Source: Akkermansia sp. (lineage in GTDB: Bacteria > Verrucomicrobiota > Verrucomicrobiia > Verrucomicrobiales > Akkermansiaceae). Taken from it: DNA of 28,067 nt. Of this stretch, positions 1 through 7,427 are shown piece by piece; the first letter of the stretch is position 1; every line of letters begins with the position of its first letter. The notes under the pieces were generated by a model. That model was not told where the DNA came from, searched no databases, and saw only the letters and a program-made list of their open reading frames with translations. The stretch is from positions 1 through 28,067 of the forward strand of contig JAIFNK010000105.1 of the NCBI GenBank assembly GCA_020047775.1, in the 5' to 3' direction. The translations under genes and the position numbers were made by a program.

Positions 1-462
1 CGGGATCTCGCTGAAAAACGAGTCCGCCACCTTGGTCCACACGTTTTCCTCCTGGATCGCGAAATCCGGATTGTTGTCTCCCGGATTGAACGTCTCGTAA
101 TGCGCCTTCCACATCGAGCGCCACCCGCGGCGGCCGACGCTGCCGATCCCGGTGGCCTGCGCATCGGTGAAATTGTAACGCGCCGACCAGTCGATGACCT
201 TGTTCGCCTTGATCTCGGCGAGGCGGGTGCCCTGCGATGGATCAGTCCAGATTTCCACGTGCTCGCGGAATTTGAACATCTTCTGCTTGGTGTAAAGGAT
301 CGTGCGACCCGTCGCGTCCGTCACCGTCGCCTGGCTGGCCAGCGCGAGCACTTTGAAGGCAAGCTTGAGCGGATACTGGATGCCGTGGAGCTGGCGGGAA
401 ATGTCGTCGGTCGCCGGGATCGATGGGATGGCGGGCGGTGAGTAAGGGTTCGGTGTCTCCAT
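1..462 (-). CDS. LURP-one-related / tubby-C-like family protein (partial)
   Basis: Reading the minus strand from an ATG at 462 gives 154 open codons that run off the left edge, so the C-terminus is missing. After a short Pro/Ser-rich leader the protein reads PLKLAFKVLALASQATVTDATG, then TKQKMFKFREHVEIW, then LAEIKANKVIDWSARYNFTDAQ and RRGWRSMWKAHYE. This spacing of short beta strands, with the KQKMFKF and rRS.WkAhYe signatures, resembles the LURP-one-related / tubby C-terminal fold. Members in bacteria are cytosolic or lipid-associated and mostly uncharacterised. The gene is divergent from the arsR-type gene, 96 bp away, so the two share a promoter region. The family call is from sequence pattern only and no function is assigned. 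Confidence 0.6.
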   Translation of the reverse strand, partial: METPNPYSPPAIPSIPATDDISRQLHGIQYPLKLAFKVLALASQATVTDATGRTILYTKQKMFKFREHVEIWTDPSQGTRLAEIKANKVIDWSARYNFTDAQATGIGSVGRRGWRSMWKAHYETFNPGDNNPDFAIQEENVWTKVADSFFSEIP

Positions 463-532
463 GCAGTGGGTGATATTTCAGATCCGCGACAAAGCCAAGC
501 TTCACGCCAAGCCCGAGAAATTTCTTGCTTTG

Positions 533-556
533 TTTGAAATTTGGCAAATCTTCAAA
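533..556. promoter_or_regulatory. Nested inverted repeat before the ArsR-type gene (probable operator)
   Basis: Outer arms TTTGAA (533-538) and TTCAAA (551-556) enclose a perfect inner palindrome ATTTGGCAAAT (539-549). The site ends 2 bp before the ATG at 559 of the ArsR/SmtB-type repressor. Dyads of this kind over a promoter or start are typical ArsR-family operators. A related half-site recurs at 894-910 before the next gene. Operator function is inferred from position and symmetry. Confidence 0.55.
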
Positions 557-558
557 GC

Positions 559-876
559 ATGAAGCAAGCCTGCACCGCCACGAGGCTCAAAACTCCCGCG
601 GATTTCCGCAAAGGCGCGGATGTCTTCAAGGCGCTGGGCAATCCCAACCGGCTGCTGATCGTCGATGCGCTCGGCCGGGGCGAGCACTGCGTGGCCGATC
701 TCACGAAACTGGTGGGCTTGGATATTTCCACGGTTTCCAGCCATTTGTCAGTGCTCCGCAGCGTCGGGATCGTCGCCGACGAGCGACGCGGGACGCAGGT
801 GTTCTACTCGCTCAAAAAGCCGTGCGTGCTGAACATCTTCTGCTGCCTCGATGATTTCCACGCGGACAAGGCCTGA
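559..876 (+). CDS. ArsR/SmtB-family transcriptional repressor
   Basis: The protein is 105 aa from the ATG at 559; the frame is open further upstream from a TTG at 541, but that start would lie inside the palindromic operator. It has the winged-helix pattern of the family: FKALGNPNRLLIVDAL, then HCVADLTKLVGLDISTVSSHLSVLRSVGIV as the HTH, then the wing DERRGTQVFYSL. Cysteines occur at the start of the HTH (HCV) and in the C-terminal tail (PCVLNIFCCLDD), and are candidate metal(loid) ligands. It is first in an eight-gene co-directional operon of thioredoxins, a CcdA-like protein, an ArsP-like permease and an ABC exporter, so it probably represses that operon and releases on metal(loid) binding. 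The inducer cannot be read from sequence. Confidence 0.88.
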   Translation: MKQACTATRLKTPADFRKGADVFKALGNPNRLLIVDALGRGEHCVADLTKLVGLDISTVSSHLSVLRSVGIVADERRGTQVFYSLKKPCVLNIFCCLDDFHADKA

Positions 877-893
877 CAATTTTTGCCCGTTAC

Positions 894-910
894 TTTGAAA
901 CTTTCCAAAA
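894..910. promoter_or_regulatory. Second TTTGAAA(N)TTT element, before the thioredoxin gene
   Basis: The 50-bp gap between the ArsR-type gene and the next start contains TTTGAAACTTTCCAAAA at 894-910. It matches the left and central part of the dyad at 533-556 (TTTGAAA, then TT, then CAAA at the same spacing). The gap is A/T-rich and is the only long gap in the operon. It could be a second operator or an internal promoter. Evidence is sequence similarity and position only. Confidence 0.35.
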
Positions 911-926
911 TCCAAAATTCAAAACC

Positions 927-1163
927 ATGAAACAAATCCAGATCCTCGGAACCGGTTGCGCCAAGTGCAACAACCTCACCGCCGTCGCGGAAGCTGCCGC
1001 CAAATCGACCGGCGAACCTTACGCGCTGGAAAAAATCACCGACATCCGGCAGATCATGACCTTCGGCGTGATGACCACCCCGGCGCTGGTGATCGACGGG
1101 AAGGTGATGGTGGCTGGCAAGGTGCCGTCCATCGATGAAGTCAAACAGATGCTGGTTCCATGA
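927..1163 (+). CDS. Small thioredoxin-like protein (redox-active disulfide protein family)
   Basis: This 78-aa protein begins MKQIQILGTGCAKCNNL, with a CAKC redox motif at residues 11-14. It then has the cis-Pro region TFGVMTTPALVIDGKVMVAGKVPS of the minimal glutaredoxin-size thioredoxin_3 family (TIGR00412-like). It has no signal peptide, so it should act in the cytoplasm as a dithiol reductant. It sits between an ArsR-type regulator and a membrane thioredoxin, and its stop overlaps the next start as ATGA, which indicates translational coupling. Homologues commonly lie beside ArsP/DUF318 permeases. A role in delivering electrons to the downstream CcdA-like protein, or in handling a thiol-bound metalloid, is inferred. 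Confidence 0.85.
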   Translation: MKQIQILGTGCAKCNNLTAVAEAAAKSTGEPYALEKITDIRQIMTFGVMTTPALVIDGKVMVAGKVPSIDEVKQMLVP

Positions 1164-1558
1164 AAACGCCCGTCAAAGTGTTGATCGTGCTCGGTGTGAT
1201 CGCCGCCGCCGCCGGCATCAGCGTTTTCAAACCGGCACCCGTCTCCTCCGCCGCAACCGCGGTGGTGACGGACGCGAAACTCCCGCGCCTCCTCGACCTC
1301 GGCGCGGACAAGTGTGTGCCCTGCAAAATGATGACACCCGTTCTAGCGGAATTGAAAAATCAATACGCGGGCCGGATGACGGTCGAATTCATCGACATCT
1401 GGAAGAACCCCGACGCCGGGGAAAAATACGGCGTCGAGATGATTCCCACCCAGATCTTCTTTGATGCGGGGGGCAAGGAGCTCTTCCGCCACACCGGCTT
1501 CCTTGGCAAGGAAGAGATTCTCGCCAAGTGGAAGGAACTGGGTGTGCCCATACTCTAA
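1160..1558 (+). CDS. Membrane-anchored periplasmic thioredoxin-fold protein
   Basis: The protein is 132 aa. A hydrophobic N-terminal segment (VKVLIVLGVIAAAAGISVF, about residues 5-23) acts as a signal anchor, followed by a thioredoxin domain with a CVPCKMM active site (DLGADKCVPCKMMTPVLAEL) and the cis-Pro segment YGVEMIPTQIFFDAGGKELFRHTGF. The N-terminus and the adjacent CcdA-like gene indicate a periplasmic location. CcdA/DsbD proteins move reducing equivalents across the membrane to such thioredoxins. Its start overlaps the previous stop (ATGA), and it ends 6 bp before the CcdA-like start. Two thioredoxins of different location in one operon suggest a cytoplasm-to-periplasm thiol relay. 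Confidence 0.87.
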   Translation: MKTPVKVLIVLGVIAAAAGISVFKPAPVSSAATAVVTDAKLPRLLDLGADKCVPCKMMTPVLAELKNQYAGRMTVEFIDIWKNPDAGEKYGVEMIPTQIFFDAGGKELFRHTGFLGKEEILAKWKELGVPIL

Positions 1559-1564
1559 CGAGCC

Positions 1565-2266
1565 ATGATCGGGGAACTCTTCACCTACCTGAGCCATGCG
1601 GTCGAGGGCGCGCCACAGGTCGCCCTGGGCGCGGCCGTGGTGTGGGGAGTCCTGAGCATTGTCCTCAGTCCCTGCCATCTTGCGAGCATTCCGCTGATCG
1701 TCGGATTCATCAGCGAACAGGGACCGGTCACCACGCGCCGGGCGTTCTGGACATCCACGCTGTTTGCGGTCGGCATCCTCGTCACCATCGCGGTGATCGG
1801 TGCGCTTACGGCGGCTGCCGGCCGGATGTTAGGCGACGTGGGACGCTATGGGAATTATTTCGTCGCGGCCATCTTTTTCGTGGTCGGCCTGCATTTGCTC
1901 GGTGTGATTCCGCTGCCTTTTTCCGGGCCGGGTGCGGTCGGGATCAAGCGCAAGGGAATACTCGCGGCCTTCATTCTGGGACTTGTGTTCGGTGTGGCGC
2001 TGGGCCCCTGCACCTTCGCCTACATGGCGCCGATGCTCGCCGTGACCTTCAAGCTCGCCAAGTCCGCGCCAGTGTATGGCGCGGCATTGCTGCTCGCCTA
2101 CGGCATCGGCCACTGCGCCGTGATCGTGCTGGCAGGCACCTCCACCGAGGTCGTCCAGCGCTTCCTCAACTGGAATGAAAACTCGAACGCGGTCAGCCGG
2201 ATCAAGGGCGTCTGCGGCGCGCTGGTCGTGCTTGGTGGCTTCTGGATGATTTACACCGCTCCCTAA
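1565..2266 (+). CDS. CcdA/DsbD-family transmembrane electron-transfer protein
   Basis: This 233-aa polytopic membrane protein has about six hydrophobic helices. The two family cysteine motifs are present: LSPCHLASIPLIVGF near residue 36 and VALGPCTFAYMAPML near residue 143. These Ser/Gly-Pro-Cys motifs carry the redox cysteine pair that accepts electrons from cytoplasmic thioredoxin and passes them to periplasmic thiol proteins. It follows two thioredoxin genes and is followed 11 bp later by the permease gene. In this context it probably feeds the anchored thioredoxin rather than cytochrome c maturation, since no ccs/ccm gene is nearby. Confidence 0.85.
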   Translation: MIGELFTYLSHAVEGAPQVALGAAVVWGVLSIVLSPCHLASIPLIVGFISEQGPVTTRRAFWTSTLFAVGILVTIAVIGALTAAAGRMLGDVGRYGNYFVAAIFFVVGLHLLGVIPLPFSGPGAVGIKRKGILAAFILGLVFGVALGPCTFAYMAPMLAVTFKLAKSAPVYGAALLLAYGIGHCAVIVLAGTSTEVVQRFLNWNENSNAVSRIKGVCGALVVLGGFWMIYTAP

Positions 2267-2277
2267 CTCATTTTTCC

Positions 2278-3330
2278 ATGTCCGCATCCACCAAGACAGG
2301 TCCAACTCCAGCGGGCCGTTTCCGCATCCTGCTGCCGCTGGCTGCGGGCGTGCTGGCGTGGTGGCTGGCTTATCGGAATCTTGCCGCGTTTGCCGCCTGG
2401 TTTACCTATCAGGTCCTGCCGCTGGAAAAGGGCTCGCACCTGGCCGCCGCACTGGAGTTTTTCATTTTTGAAACGCCCAAGGTGTTGATGCTGCTGACGC
2501 TGGTCGTGTTCGCCGTGGGCATCATCCGCACGTTTTTCACGCCGGAACGCACCCGGCGGATCCTGGCGGGAAAGAGCGAGTTCATCGGCAATATCCTCGC
2601 ATCGCTGCTGGGGATCGTCACCCCGTTCTGCTCGTGCTCGGCAGTGCCGCTTTTCATCGGCTTCGTCACCACGGGCGTGCCGTTAGGCGTGACGTTTTCT
2701 TTCCTGATCTCCGCGCCGATGGTCAACGAGGTGGCTTTGGTTTTGTTGTTCGGATTGTTCGGCTGGAAATTCGCCGGACTCTATCTCGTCACCGGGCTGA
2801 TGGTGGCGATGGTCGCCGGTTGGGTGATGGGCCGTCTGAAAATGGAAAAACATGTCGAAGAATGGGTCTTCCAAATTCCCGGCGGCGTGGAAGCTGACAC
2901 TGGCGCAATGGATTGGCCCGCCCGCATCCGCGCCGGGTGGGATGCGGTCAAGGACATCGTCGGCCGGGTGTGGTTCTATGTCCTGCTAGGCATCGCCGTC
3001 GGCGCGGGGATTCACGGCTACGTCCCCGAGAACTTCATGGCCTCGCTGATGGGCCGGGACGCGTGGTGGGCGGTGCCGCTGGCGGTTCTGCTAGGCGTGC
3101 CGATGTATTCGAACGCCGCCGGCATCATCCCGGTCGTGCAGGCCCTGCTAGGCAAGGGCGCGGCGCTCGGCACGGTGCTCGCCTTCATGATGTCCGTCAT
3201 TGCCCTTTCCCTGCCCGAGGCGATCATCTTGAGGAAAGTCCTCAAGCCGCGGCTCATCGCCACCTTTTTCGGAGTGGTGGCGACCGGCATCCTGCTCGTC
3301 GGTTATTTGTTCAACGCCATCCTGTCATGA
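2278..3330 (+). CDS. ArsP/DUF318-family permease
   Basis: The protein is 350 aa with about eight to ten transmembrane helices in two similar halves. Family hallmarks are ILASLLGIVTPFCSCSAVPLFIGFVTTGVPLGVTFSFLISAPMVNE in the first half and GVPMYSNAAGIIPVVQALLGKGAALGT with SLPEAIILRKVLKPRL in the second. The CSCS cysteines are the conserved site of this permease superfamily. Its characterised ArsP members export trivalent organoarsenicals, while others are linked to Cu/Zn. The ArsR-type regulator and thioredoxins upstream favour a soft-metal or metalloid substrate, but the substrate is not determined. The stop overlaps the next ATG (ATGA at 3327). Confidence 0.85.
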   Translation: MSASTKTGPTPAGRFRILLPLAAGVLAWWLAYRNLAAFAAWFTYQVLPLEKGSHLAAALEFFIFETPKVLMLLTLVVFAVGIIRTFFTPERTRRILAGKSEFIGNILASLLGIVTPFCSCSAVPLFIGFVTTGVPLGVTFSFLISAPMVNEVALVLLFGLFGWKFAGLYLVTGLMVAMVAGWVMGRLKMEKHVEEWVFQIPGGVEADTGAMDWPARIRAGWDAVKDIVGRVWFYVLLGIAVGAGIHGYVPENFMASLMGRDAWWAVPLAVLLGVPMYSNAAGIIPVVQALLGKGAALGTVLAFMMSVIALSLPEAIILRKVLKPRLIATFFGVVATGILLVGYLFNAILS

Positions 3331-4469
3331 AGCGCAGCATCCTCACCTGGTCCATCGTCGCGGCATTGGCCGGCCTCGCGGTTTACAAACTCAAATTCGC
3401 GCCCGTGCCGGTGATCGCCCACACTGTGGTTCGCGCCGAAATCATCTCGGAAGTCATGGGCACCGGCACGCTGGAGGCGCGGGTGAAAACCACCATCAGC
3501 CCCCGCATCCAGGAGCGACTGCTAGAGGTGCTGGCCGATCAAGGGGACACGGTCAAAGCCGGCCAACTGCTCGCCCGGTTGGACGACGCGGAATCAAAAC
3601 AACAAGTCGCCATCGCCGAGGCCACGCTCGCGGCGGCCAGGCAAACGGCGGCGCGGGTGCAAGCCGACCTCGCCCGCTCGGAAGCCGTGCTCACACAAGC
3701 GAAACTCGACCATGAACGCATGTCCGGGCTGGTCGCCACACGAGCGGTTTCCCAATCGGATGCGGACAAGTCCGCCGAAGCCCTGCTCGTGGCCGAAGCG
3801 GATTTGAGGCGGTCGAACGCGGCCATCGCCGAGTCCGCAGGCCAGATCGTGGTCGCCGAGAAAACCCTGCTGTTCCGCCAGAAACAACTCGCCTTCACCG
3901 GGATCCACGCGCCCTACGACGGGCTCGTCATCCGCCGCGACCGCGATGCCGGTGAAATGTTAGTTCCGGGCGCGTCATTGATGCAGATCATCTCGCTCGA
4001 CGAAATCTGGGTCAGCGCCTGGGTGGATGAAACGGCGATGCCCGCCCTGCGTGCGGACCAACCCGCGCGCATCACGTTTCGCTCGGCACCGACCCGGAGT
4101 TTCCCAGGGAAAGTGTCCCGCCTCGGCCGCGAAACCGACCGCGAGACCCGCGAGTTCCTGGTGGATGTGCGGGCCAATGAGTTGCCGGAAAACTGGACCA
4201 TCGGCCAACGTGCGGAAGTTTTCATCGAAACCGGGCGACAGGCCGACGCGGTCCTGCTGCCCGCGGCTTTCGTCGTTTGGATCGAAGGGCGTGCCGGTGT
4301 TTTCATCCACTCGGGCGGCAAGGCGAAGTGGCGTGAAATCACCCCCGGCCTGCGCGGTGCCGACCACTTGTCCGTGACGAAAGGACTGGCCGCCGGTGAC
4401 CAGGTGCTGCGTCTTCCCGAAGGCCGGAAAGTCGAACTAGCAGACGGCCAGCGCGTCAAACTGCCATGA
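3327..4469 (+). CDS. HlyD/MacA-type periplasmic adaptor subunit
   Basis: The protein is 380 aa from the ATG at 3327, chosen because it makes an ATGA overlap with the permease stop. An N-terminal membrane anchor is followed by a beta-barrel/lipoyl half (TISPRIQERLLEVLADQGDTVKAGQLLARLDD). A long Ala-rich helical hairpin covers about residues 90-190, the second lipoyl half reads FTGIHAPYDGLVIRRDRDAGEMLVPGASLMQI, and a C-terminal barrel follows. This is the membrane-fusion protein layout. The adaptor links an inner-membrane pump to an outer-membrane channel; no TolC-like gene is in the window. With the next two genes it forms a DevBCA/MacAB-like ABC export set. Confidence 0.87.
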   Translation: MKRSILTWSIVAALAGLAVYKLKFAPVPVIAHTVVRAEIISEVMGTGTLEARVKTTISPRIQERLLEVLADQGDTVKAGQLLARLDDAESKQQVAIAEATLAAARQTAARVQADLARSEAVLTQAKLDHERMSGLVATRAVSQSDADKSAEALLVAEADLRRSNAAIAESAGQIVVAEKTLLFRQKQLAFTGIHAPYDGLVIRRDRDAGEMLVPGASLMQIISLDEIWVSAWVDETAMPALRADQPARITFRSAPTRSFPGKVSRLGRETDRETREFLVDVRANELPENWTIGQRAEVFIETGRQADAVLLPAAFVVWIEGRAGVFIHSGGKAKWREITPGLRGADHLSVTKGLAAGDQVLRLPEGRKVELADGQRVKLP

Positions 4470-5680
4470 ACCTCGCTGTCCGTGACATCCGCCACAATGC
4501 GGGGCGCTTCGCTTTCACCAGCGTGGGCATCGGGCTTCTGCTCATGATCGTCATGGGCATGGGCGGTATCTATCGGGGCCTCATCCACGAGGCCACCTTG
4601 CTCGTGGACCGGGTGGGCGCGGACTTGTGGATCGTGCAGGGCAACACCCGCGGCCCGTTCGCGGAAATTTCCCGTGTCCCCGCCAGTTTGGAAGACCGCG
4701 CGCGGGCCGTGCCCGGCGTGGCACAAGCGCGGCGTTTTGTTTCCCACACCATCCAGCGGGAGCATGAGGGCAGGCCGCTGCGCATGGTGGTGCAGGGGCT
4801 TTCATGGCCGGAGGACCGCGGCGACTGGGTCACGCTCGTCGCGGGGCGCCCGCTGCGGCAGGCGCATTATGAAATGATCGCCGACCAGTCGTTGAATCTG
4901 CCGTTAGGAAGCCGCATCCGGCTGGGAAAGGATTTCTATCAAGTCGTGGGCCTCACCCGCGGCATGGTCGGCTCCGGCGGCGACGGACTCACCTTTTTCA
5001 CCGTCAGCGATGCGATGGCGATCCAGTTCGATCAACCGGGAGAAGCCACACGATTGGACCGCGCCGCACGCCGCGCACGGGTCGAGGCGGTGGATCTGGG
5101 CCGGCTTCAGCCGCTGCAGTTGGAGCGTGCGGCCGGGTTGGCCAAGGGGATTCCCGCGCTCGCGCCACCGCAAGTCAGTGCCGTGCTCGTCACGCTGCAA
5201 CCCGGAGCCGATGTGGCCGCCGTCCGCCGCACGCTGGCGACTTGGCCGGACATCACCGTCTATTCCACCCGGGAAATGAAGGATCTGCTGCTCGCCGGCA
5301 TGGTGGACAAGGCGAAACGCCAGCTCGGCCTCTTCCGCGTCCTGCTCATCATCATCTCCACCATCATCATCGCCCTCATCATCTACACGCTGACGCTGGA
5401 TAAAATCCGCGACATCGCCCTGCTCAAGCTCATCGGCGCGCGCAACAGCGTCATCGGCGGACTCATCCTCCAGCAGGCCCTGCTGATGGGAGCGTTCGGA
5501 TACGGGCTGGCGTGGTGGATCGGCCGTTATGCGTTCCCCAGGTTCCCGCGCCTGGTGCTGATCGATCCGGCGGACCTGGTCAACCTCGCCATCATCGTCG
5601 TCTTCATCTCCACCCTCGCCAGCCTGCTAGGGATCTGGAAGGCCATGAACGTGGAACCTAACACCGTCCTCTCCGCATGA
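4466..5680 (+). CDS. FtsX-like (DevC/MacB-type) ABC transporter permease
   Basis: The protein is 404 aa. One N-terminal transmembrane helix (about residues 13-33) is followed by a large extracytoplasmic domain containing DRVGADLWIVQGNTRGPFAE and VPGVAQARRF. Three C-terminal helices follow (VLLIIISTIIIALIIYTL; the region around LILQQALLMGAFGYGLAWWIG; LAIIVVFISTLASLLGIW). This one-plus-three topology is that of FtsX/MacB/DevC permeases. The GADLWIVQ segment resembles DevC of cyanobacterial DevBCA exporters. Both ends overlap their neighbours by ATGA. Such transporters use ATP to drive periplasmic substrates through the adaptor, so the cargo may be something placed in the periplasm by the upstream permease (inference). 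Confidence 0.86.
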   Translation: MNLAVRDIRHNAGRFAFTSVGIGLLLMIVMGMGGIYRGLIHEATLLVDRVGADLWIVQGNTRGPFAEISRVPASLEDRARAVPGVAQARRFVSHTIQREHEGRPLRMVVQGLSWPEDRGDWVTLVAGRPLRQAHYEMIADQSLNLPLGSRIRLGKDFYQVVGLTRGMVGSGGDGLTFFTVSDAMAIQFDQPGEATRLDRAARRARVEAVDLGRLQPLQLERAAGLAKGIPALAPPQVSAVLVTLQPGADVAAVRRTLATWPDITVYSTREMKDLLLAGMVDKAKRQLGLFRVLLIIISTIIIALIIYTLTLDKIRDIALLKLIGARNSVIGGLILQQALLMGAFGYGLAWWIGRYAFPRFPRLVLIDPADLVNLAIIVVFISTLASLLGIWKAMNVEPNTVLSA

Positions 5681-6390
5681 ACCCTCCACCCGCCGTCGAG
5701 GTCACCCGTCTCCGCAAGGTTTATGGCAGCGGCCACACCGAAATCGTCGCCATGCGGGATGCCACGCTGAGCATCGCGCCGGGTGAAATCGTCGGCATGT
5801 TCGGTCCCAGCGGCTCGGGCAAATCCACGCTGCTTACCGCGATGGCGCTGATCAATCCGCCGACTTCCGGCCAGATAACAATCGGCGGCATCGCCGTGAT
5901 GGACGGGCCGCGCGCGCTCGTGGACCTGCGGGCCTTCCGCCGCCAGCACCTCGGGTTTGTGTTTCAAAAAGCCAATCTCATCCCATTTCTAACCGCCTTG
6001 GAAAACGTGCAGATCGCGCTGGAAGTGAACGACGTCGCCCCGCGCGCGGCCCGCAAGCGGGCGCTGGAACTGCTGGATTACCTCGGCGTCGGCCCGCGTG
6101 CCGGCAATCTCCCCGTCGCCCTCTCCGGCGGCGAGCAACAACGCGTCGCCGTCGCCCGCGCGCTGGCGAACGAACCCGGCCTCATCCTCGCCGACGAACC
6201 CACCGCCGCGCTCGATGGTCCGTTAGGGCGGCAGGTCATGGAACTCTTCGCCAAAATCGCCCACGAGAAAAACGCCGGAGTGATCGTCGTCACCCACGAT
6301 CACCGGACGCTCGATGTGTTTGACCGGATCCTCGATGTCGAGGACGGCATAATTCAAATCCGTGAGGATTCCCAACCCGCGAAATCATGA
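5677..6390 (+). CDS. ABC transporter ATP-binding protein (LolD/MacB/DevA type)
   Basis: The protein is 237 aa and carries every ATPase motif: Walker A GPSGSGKST (residues 43-51), Q-loop VFQKANLIPFLTALENV, signature LSGGEQQRVAVARAL, Walker B LILADEPTAALD and the switch histidine in VVTHDHR. The FQKANLIPFLT Q-loop is typical of the ATPases that pair with FtsX-like permeases. It starts inside the permease stop (ATGA) and is the last gene of the operon; 95 bp separate it from the iron-regulator gene. I saw no strong terminator in that gap. Confidence 0.92.
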   Translation: MNPPPAVEVTRLRKVYGSGHTEIVAMRDATLSIAPGEIVGMFGPSGSGKSTLLTAMALINPPTSGQITIGGIAVMDGPRALVDLRAFRRQHLGFVFQKANLIPFLTALENVQIALEVNDVAPRAARKRALELLDYLGVGPRAGNLPVALSGGEQQRVAVARALANEPGLILADEPTAALDGPLGRQVMELFAKIAHEKNAGVIVVTHDHRTLDVFDRILDVEDGIIQIREDSQPAKS

Positions 6391-6421
6391 CGGCGTGGAC
6401 CCAAATGGTTGAGATGAGGCA

Positions 6422-6438
6422 ATTCCAAATGCAGGAAT
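6422..6438. promoter_or_regulatory. Short inverted repeat upstream of the iron operon (possible DtxR-type operator)
   Basis: ATTCC (6422-6426) and GGAAT (6434-6438) form a 5-bp dyad with a 7-bp spacer, about 50 bp before the GTG start of the DtxR-FeoA gene. Self-regulation by a DtxR-family protein would need an operator here. The dyad is short and could be chance. Confidence 0.25.
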
Positions 6439-6485
6439 CCCCCTTGCGAATCCGCCCGCGCTAATTTACCAGTTACTACGAATTC

Positions 6486-7427
6486 GTGAGCCTATTCCGC
6501 AAAAAATCATCCACCATCTCAAGGGAATGGATGGAAGACGCGCTGAAGCATCTCTTGGACTGCGACGAGTCCGGACGTGGAGCCACGCTGGAAAGCTTGG
6601 CCGGCGCGCTCTCGCACACCCGCAAACATGCTGCGGAAATTCTCGGCCAACTCCGTGGACGCGGACTAGCGGTTGCGGCGGGCGACACCCATCACCTCAC
6701 TGAAGACGGGCGACTCTACGCCCTGCAGGTGGTGCGCACCCATCGGCTTTACGAAACCTGGCTGGCTTGCACGACCAGCACCCCGGCGGCGGATTGGCAC
6801 CGCGAGGCGCACAAGGCGGAGCACCATTTGCAAGCGGCGGAGGTCGATTCGATGGCTGATAGGCTGAACAACCCGCGCTTCGACCCACACGGCGATCCGA
6901 TCCCCACCCGCGACGGGCGCTTGCCGAAACGCGCACTCACGTCGTTGGCTTCATGGACGGATGGAATTGCAGCGCACATCGCCCACATCGAGGATGAACC
7001 CGAATCGATTTTCCGCCAGGCCGAGGCGCTCGGATTCGCGCCGGGCACCCGGATCGATGACTCGCGGCATCTAGCAGACGGCTCCATCGAATGCCGGGTG
7101 GAGGGCCGTCGGCTCATCATTTCCGCCACAGTCGCCACCCTGATTCATGTGACAGGAGCCGGTCCGGAGGATACCGAGGAAGTCGGCCTCATCCGATTAT
7201 CGGATCTACCCGTCGGCGGCGATGCGGTGGTGCATGGTCTGGCACCGTCATGCATCGGGCCGGAGCGGCGTCGATTGCTCGATCTTGGTGTGGTTCCCGG
7301 CACGCGCATCCGCTGCGAGTTCGCCAGTCCCTTCGGCACGCCGCGGAGTTATGCCATCCGCGGCGCACTCATCGCACTGCGCGACTATCAGGCGGAGCGC
7401 ATTCTCATCCACCCACCCGGCCCATGA
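6486..7427 (+). CDS. DtxR-family iron-dependent regulator fused to a FeoA domain
   Basis: The protein is 313 aa from a GTG at 6486; an in-frame ATG at 6531 would cut into the first helix. Residues 15-70 form a winged HTH, followed by the DtxR dimerisation and metal domain: RTHRLYETWL, then DWHREAHKAEHHL, then NPRFDPHGDPIP. Candidate metal ligands by comparison with DtxR are His86, Glu90, His105, His109, Glu112 and His113, with His109 where DtxR has Cys102. The C-terminus (about 165-313) holds SH3-like segments, ending in a FeoA domain (LSDLPVGGDAVVHGL and RRRLLDLGVVPGTRI). It is joined by ATGA to the FeoB GTPase gene. It may therefore be both the operon's iron sensor and the FeoA partner of FeoB. 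Fusions of this kind exist in the DtxR family, but the double role is inferred. Confidence 0.86.
   Translation: MSLFRKKSSTISREWMEDALKHLLDCDESGRGATLESLAGALSHTRKHAAEILGQLRGRGLAVAAGDTHHLTEDGRLYALQVVRTHRLYETWLACTTSTPAADWHREAHKAEHHLQAAEVDSMADRLNNPRFDPHGDPIPTRDGRLPKRALTSLASWTDGIAAHIAHIEDEPESIFRQAEALGFAPGTRIDDSRHLADGSIECRVEGRRLIISATVATLIHVTGAGPEDTEEVGLIRLSDLPVGGDAVVHGLAPSCIGPERRRLLDLGVVPGTRIRCEFASPFGTPRSYAIRGALIALRDYQAERILIHPPGP

Noticed and set aside
2913..3326. Long N-terminal extension of the adaptor frame
   Set aside because: It overlaps the permease in another frame, and the translated extension is Arg/Gly-rich noise. The ATGA start at 3327 gives the expected membrane anchor.
7091..7423. N-terminal extension of the FeoB GTPase frame
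   Set aside because: It overlaps the FeoA domain of the regulator and has no domain similarity. The ATG at 7424 makes a normal ATGA junction.
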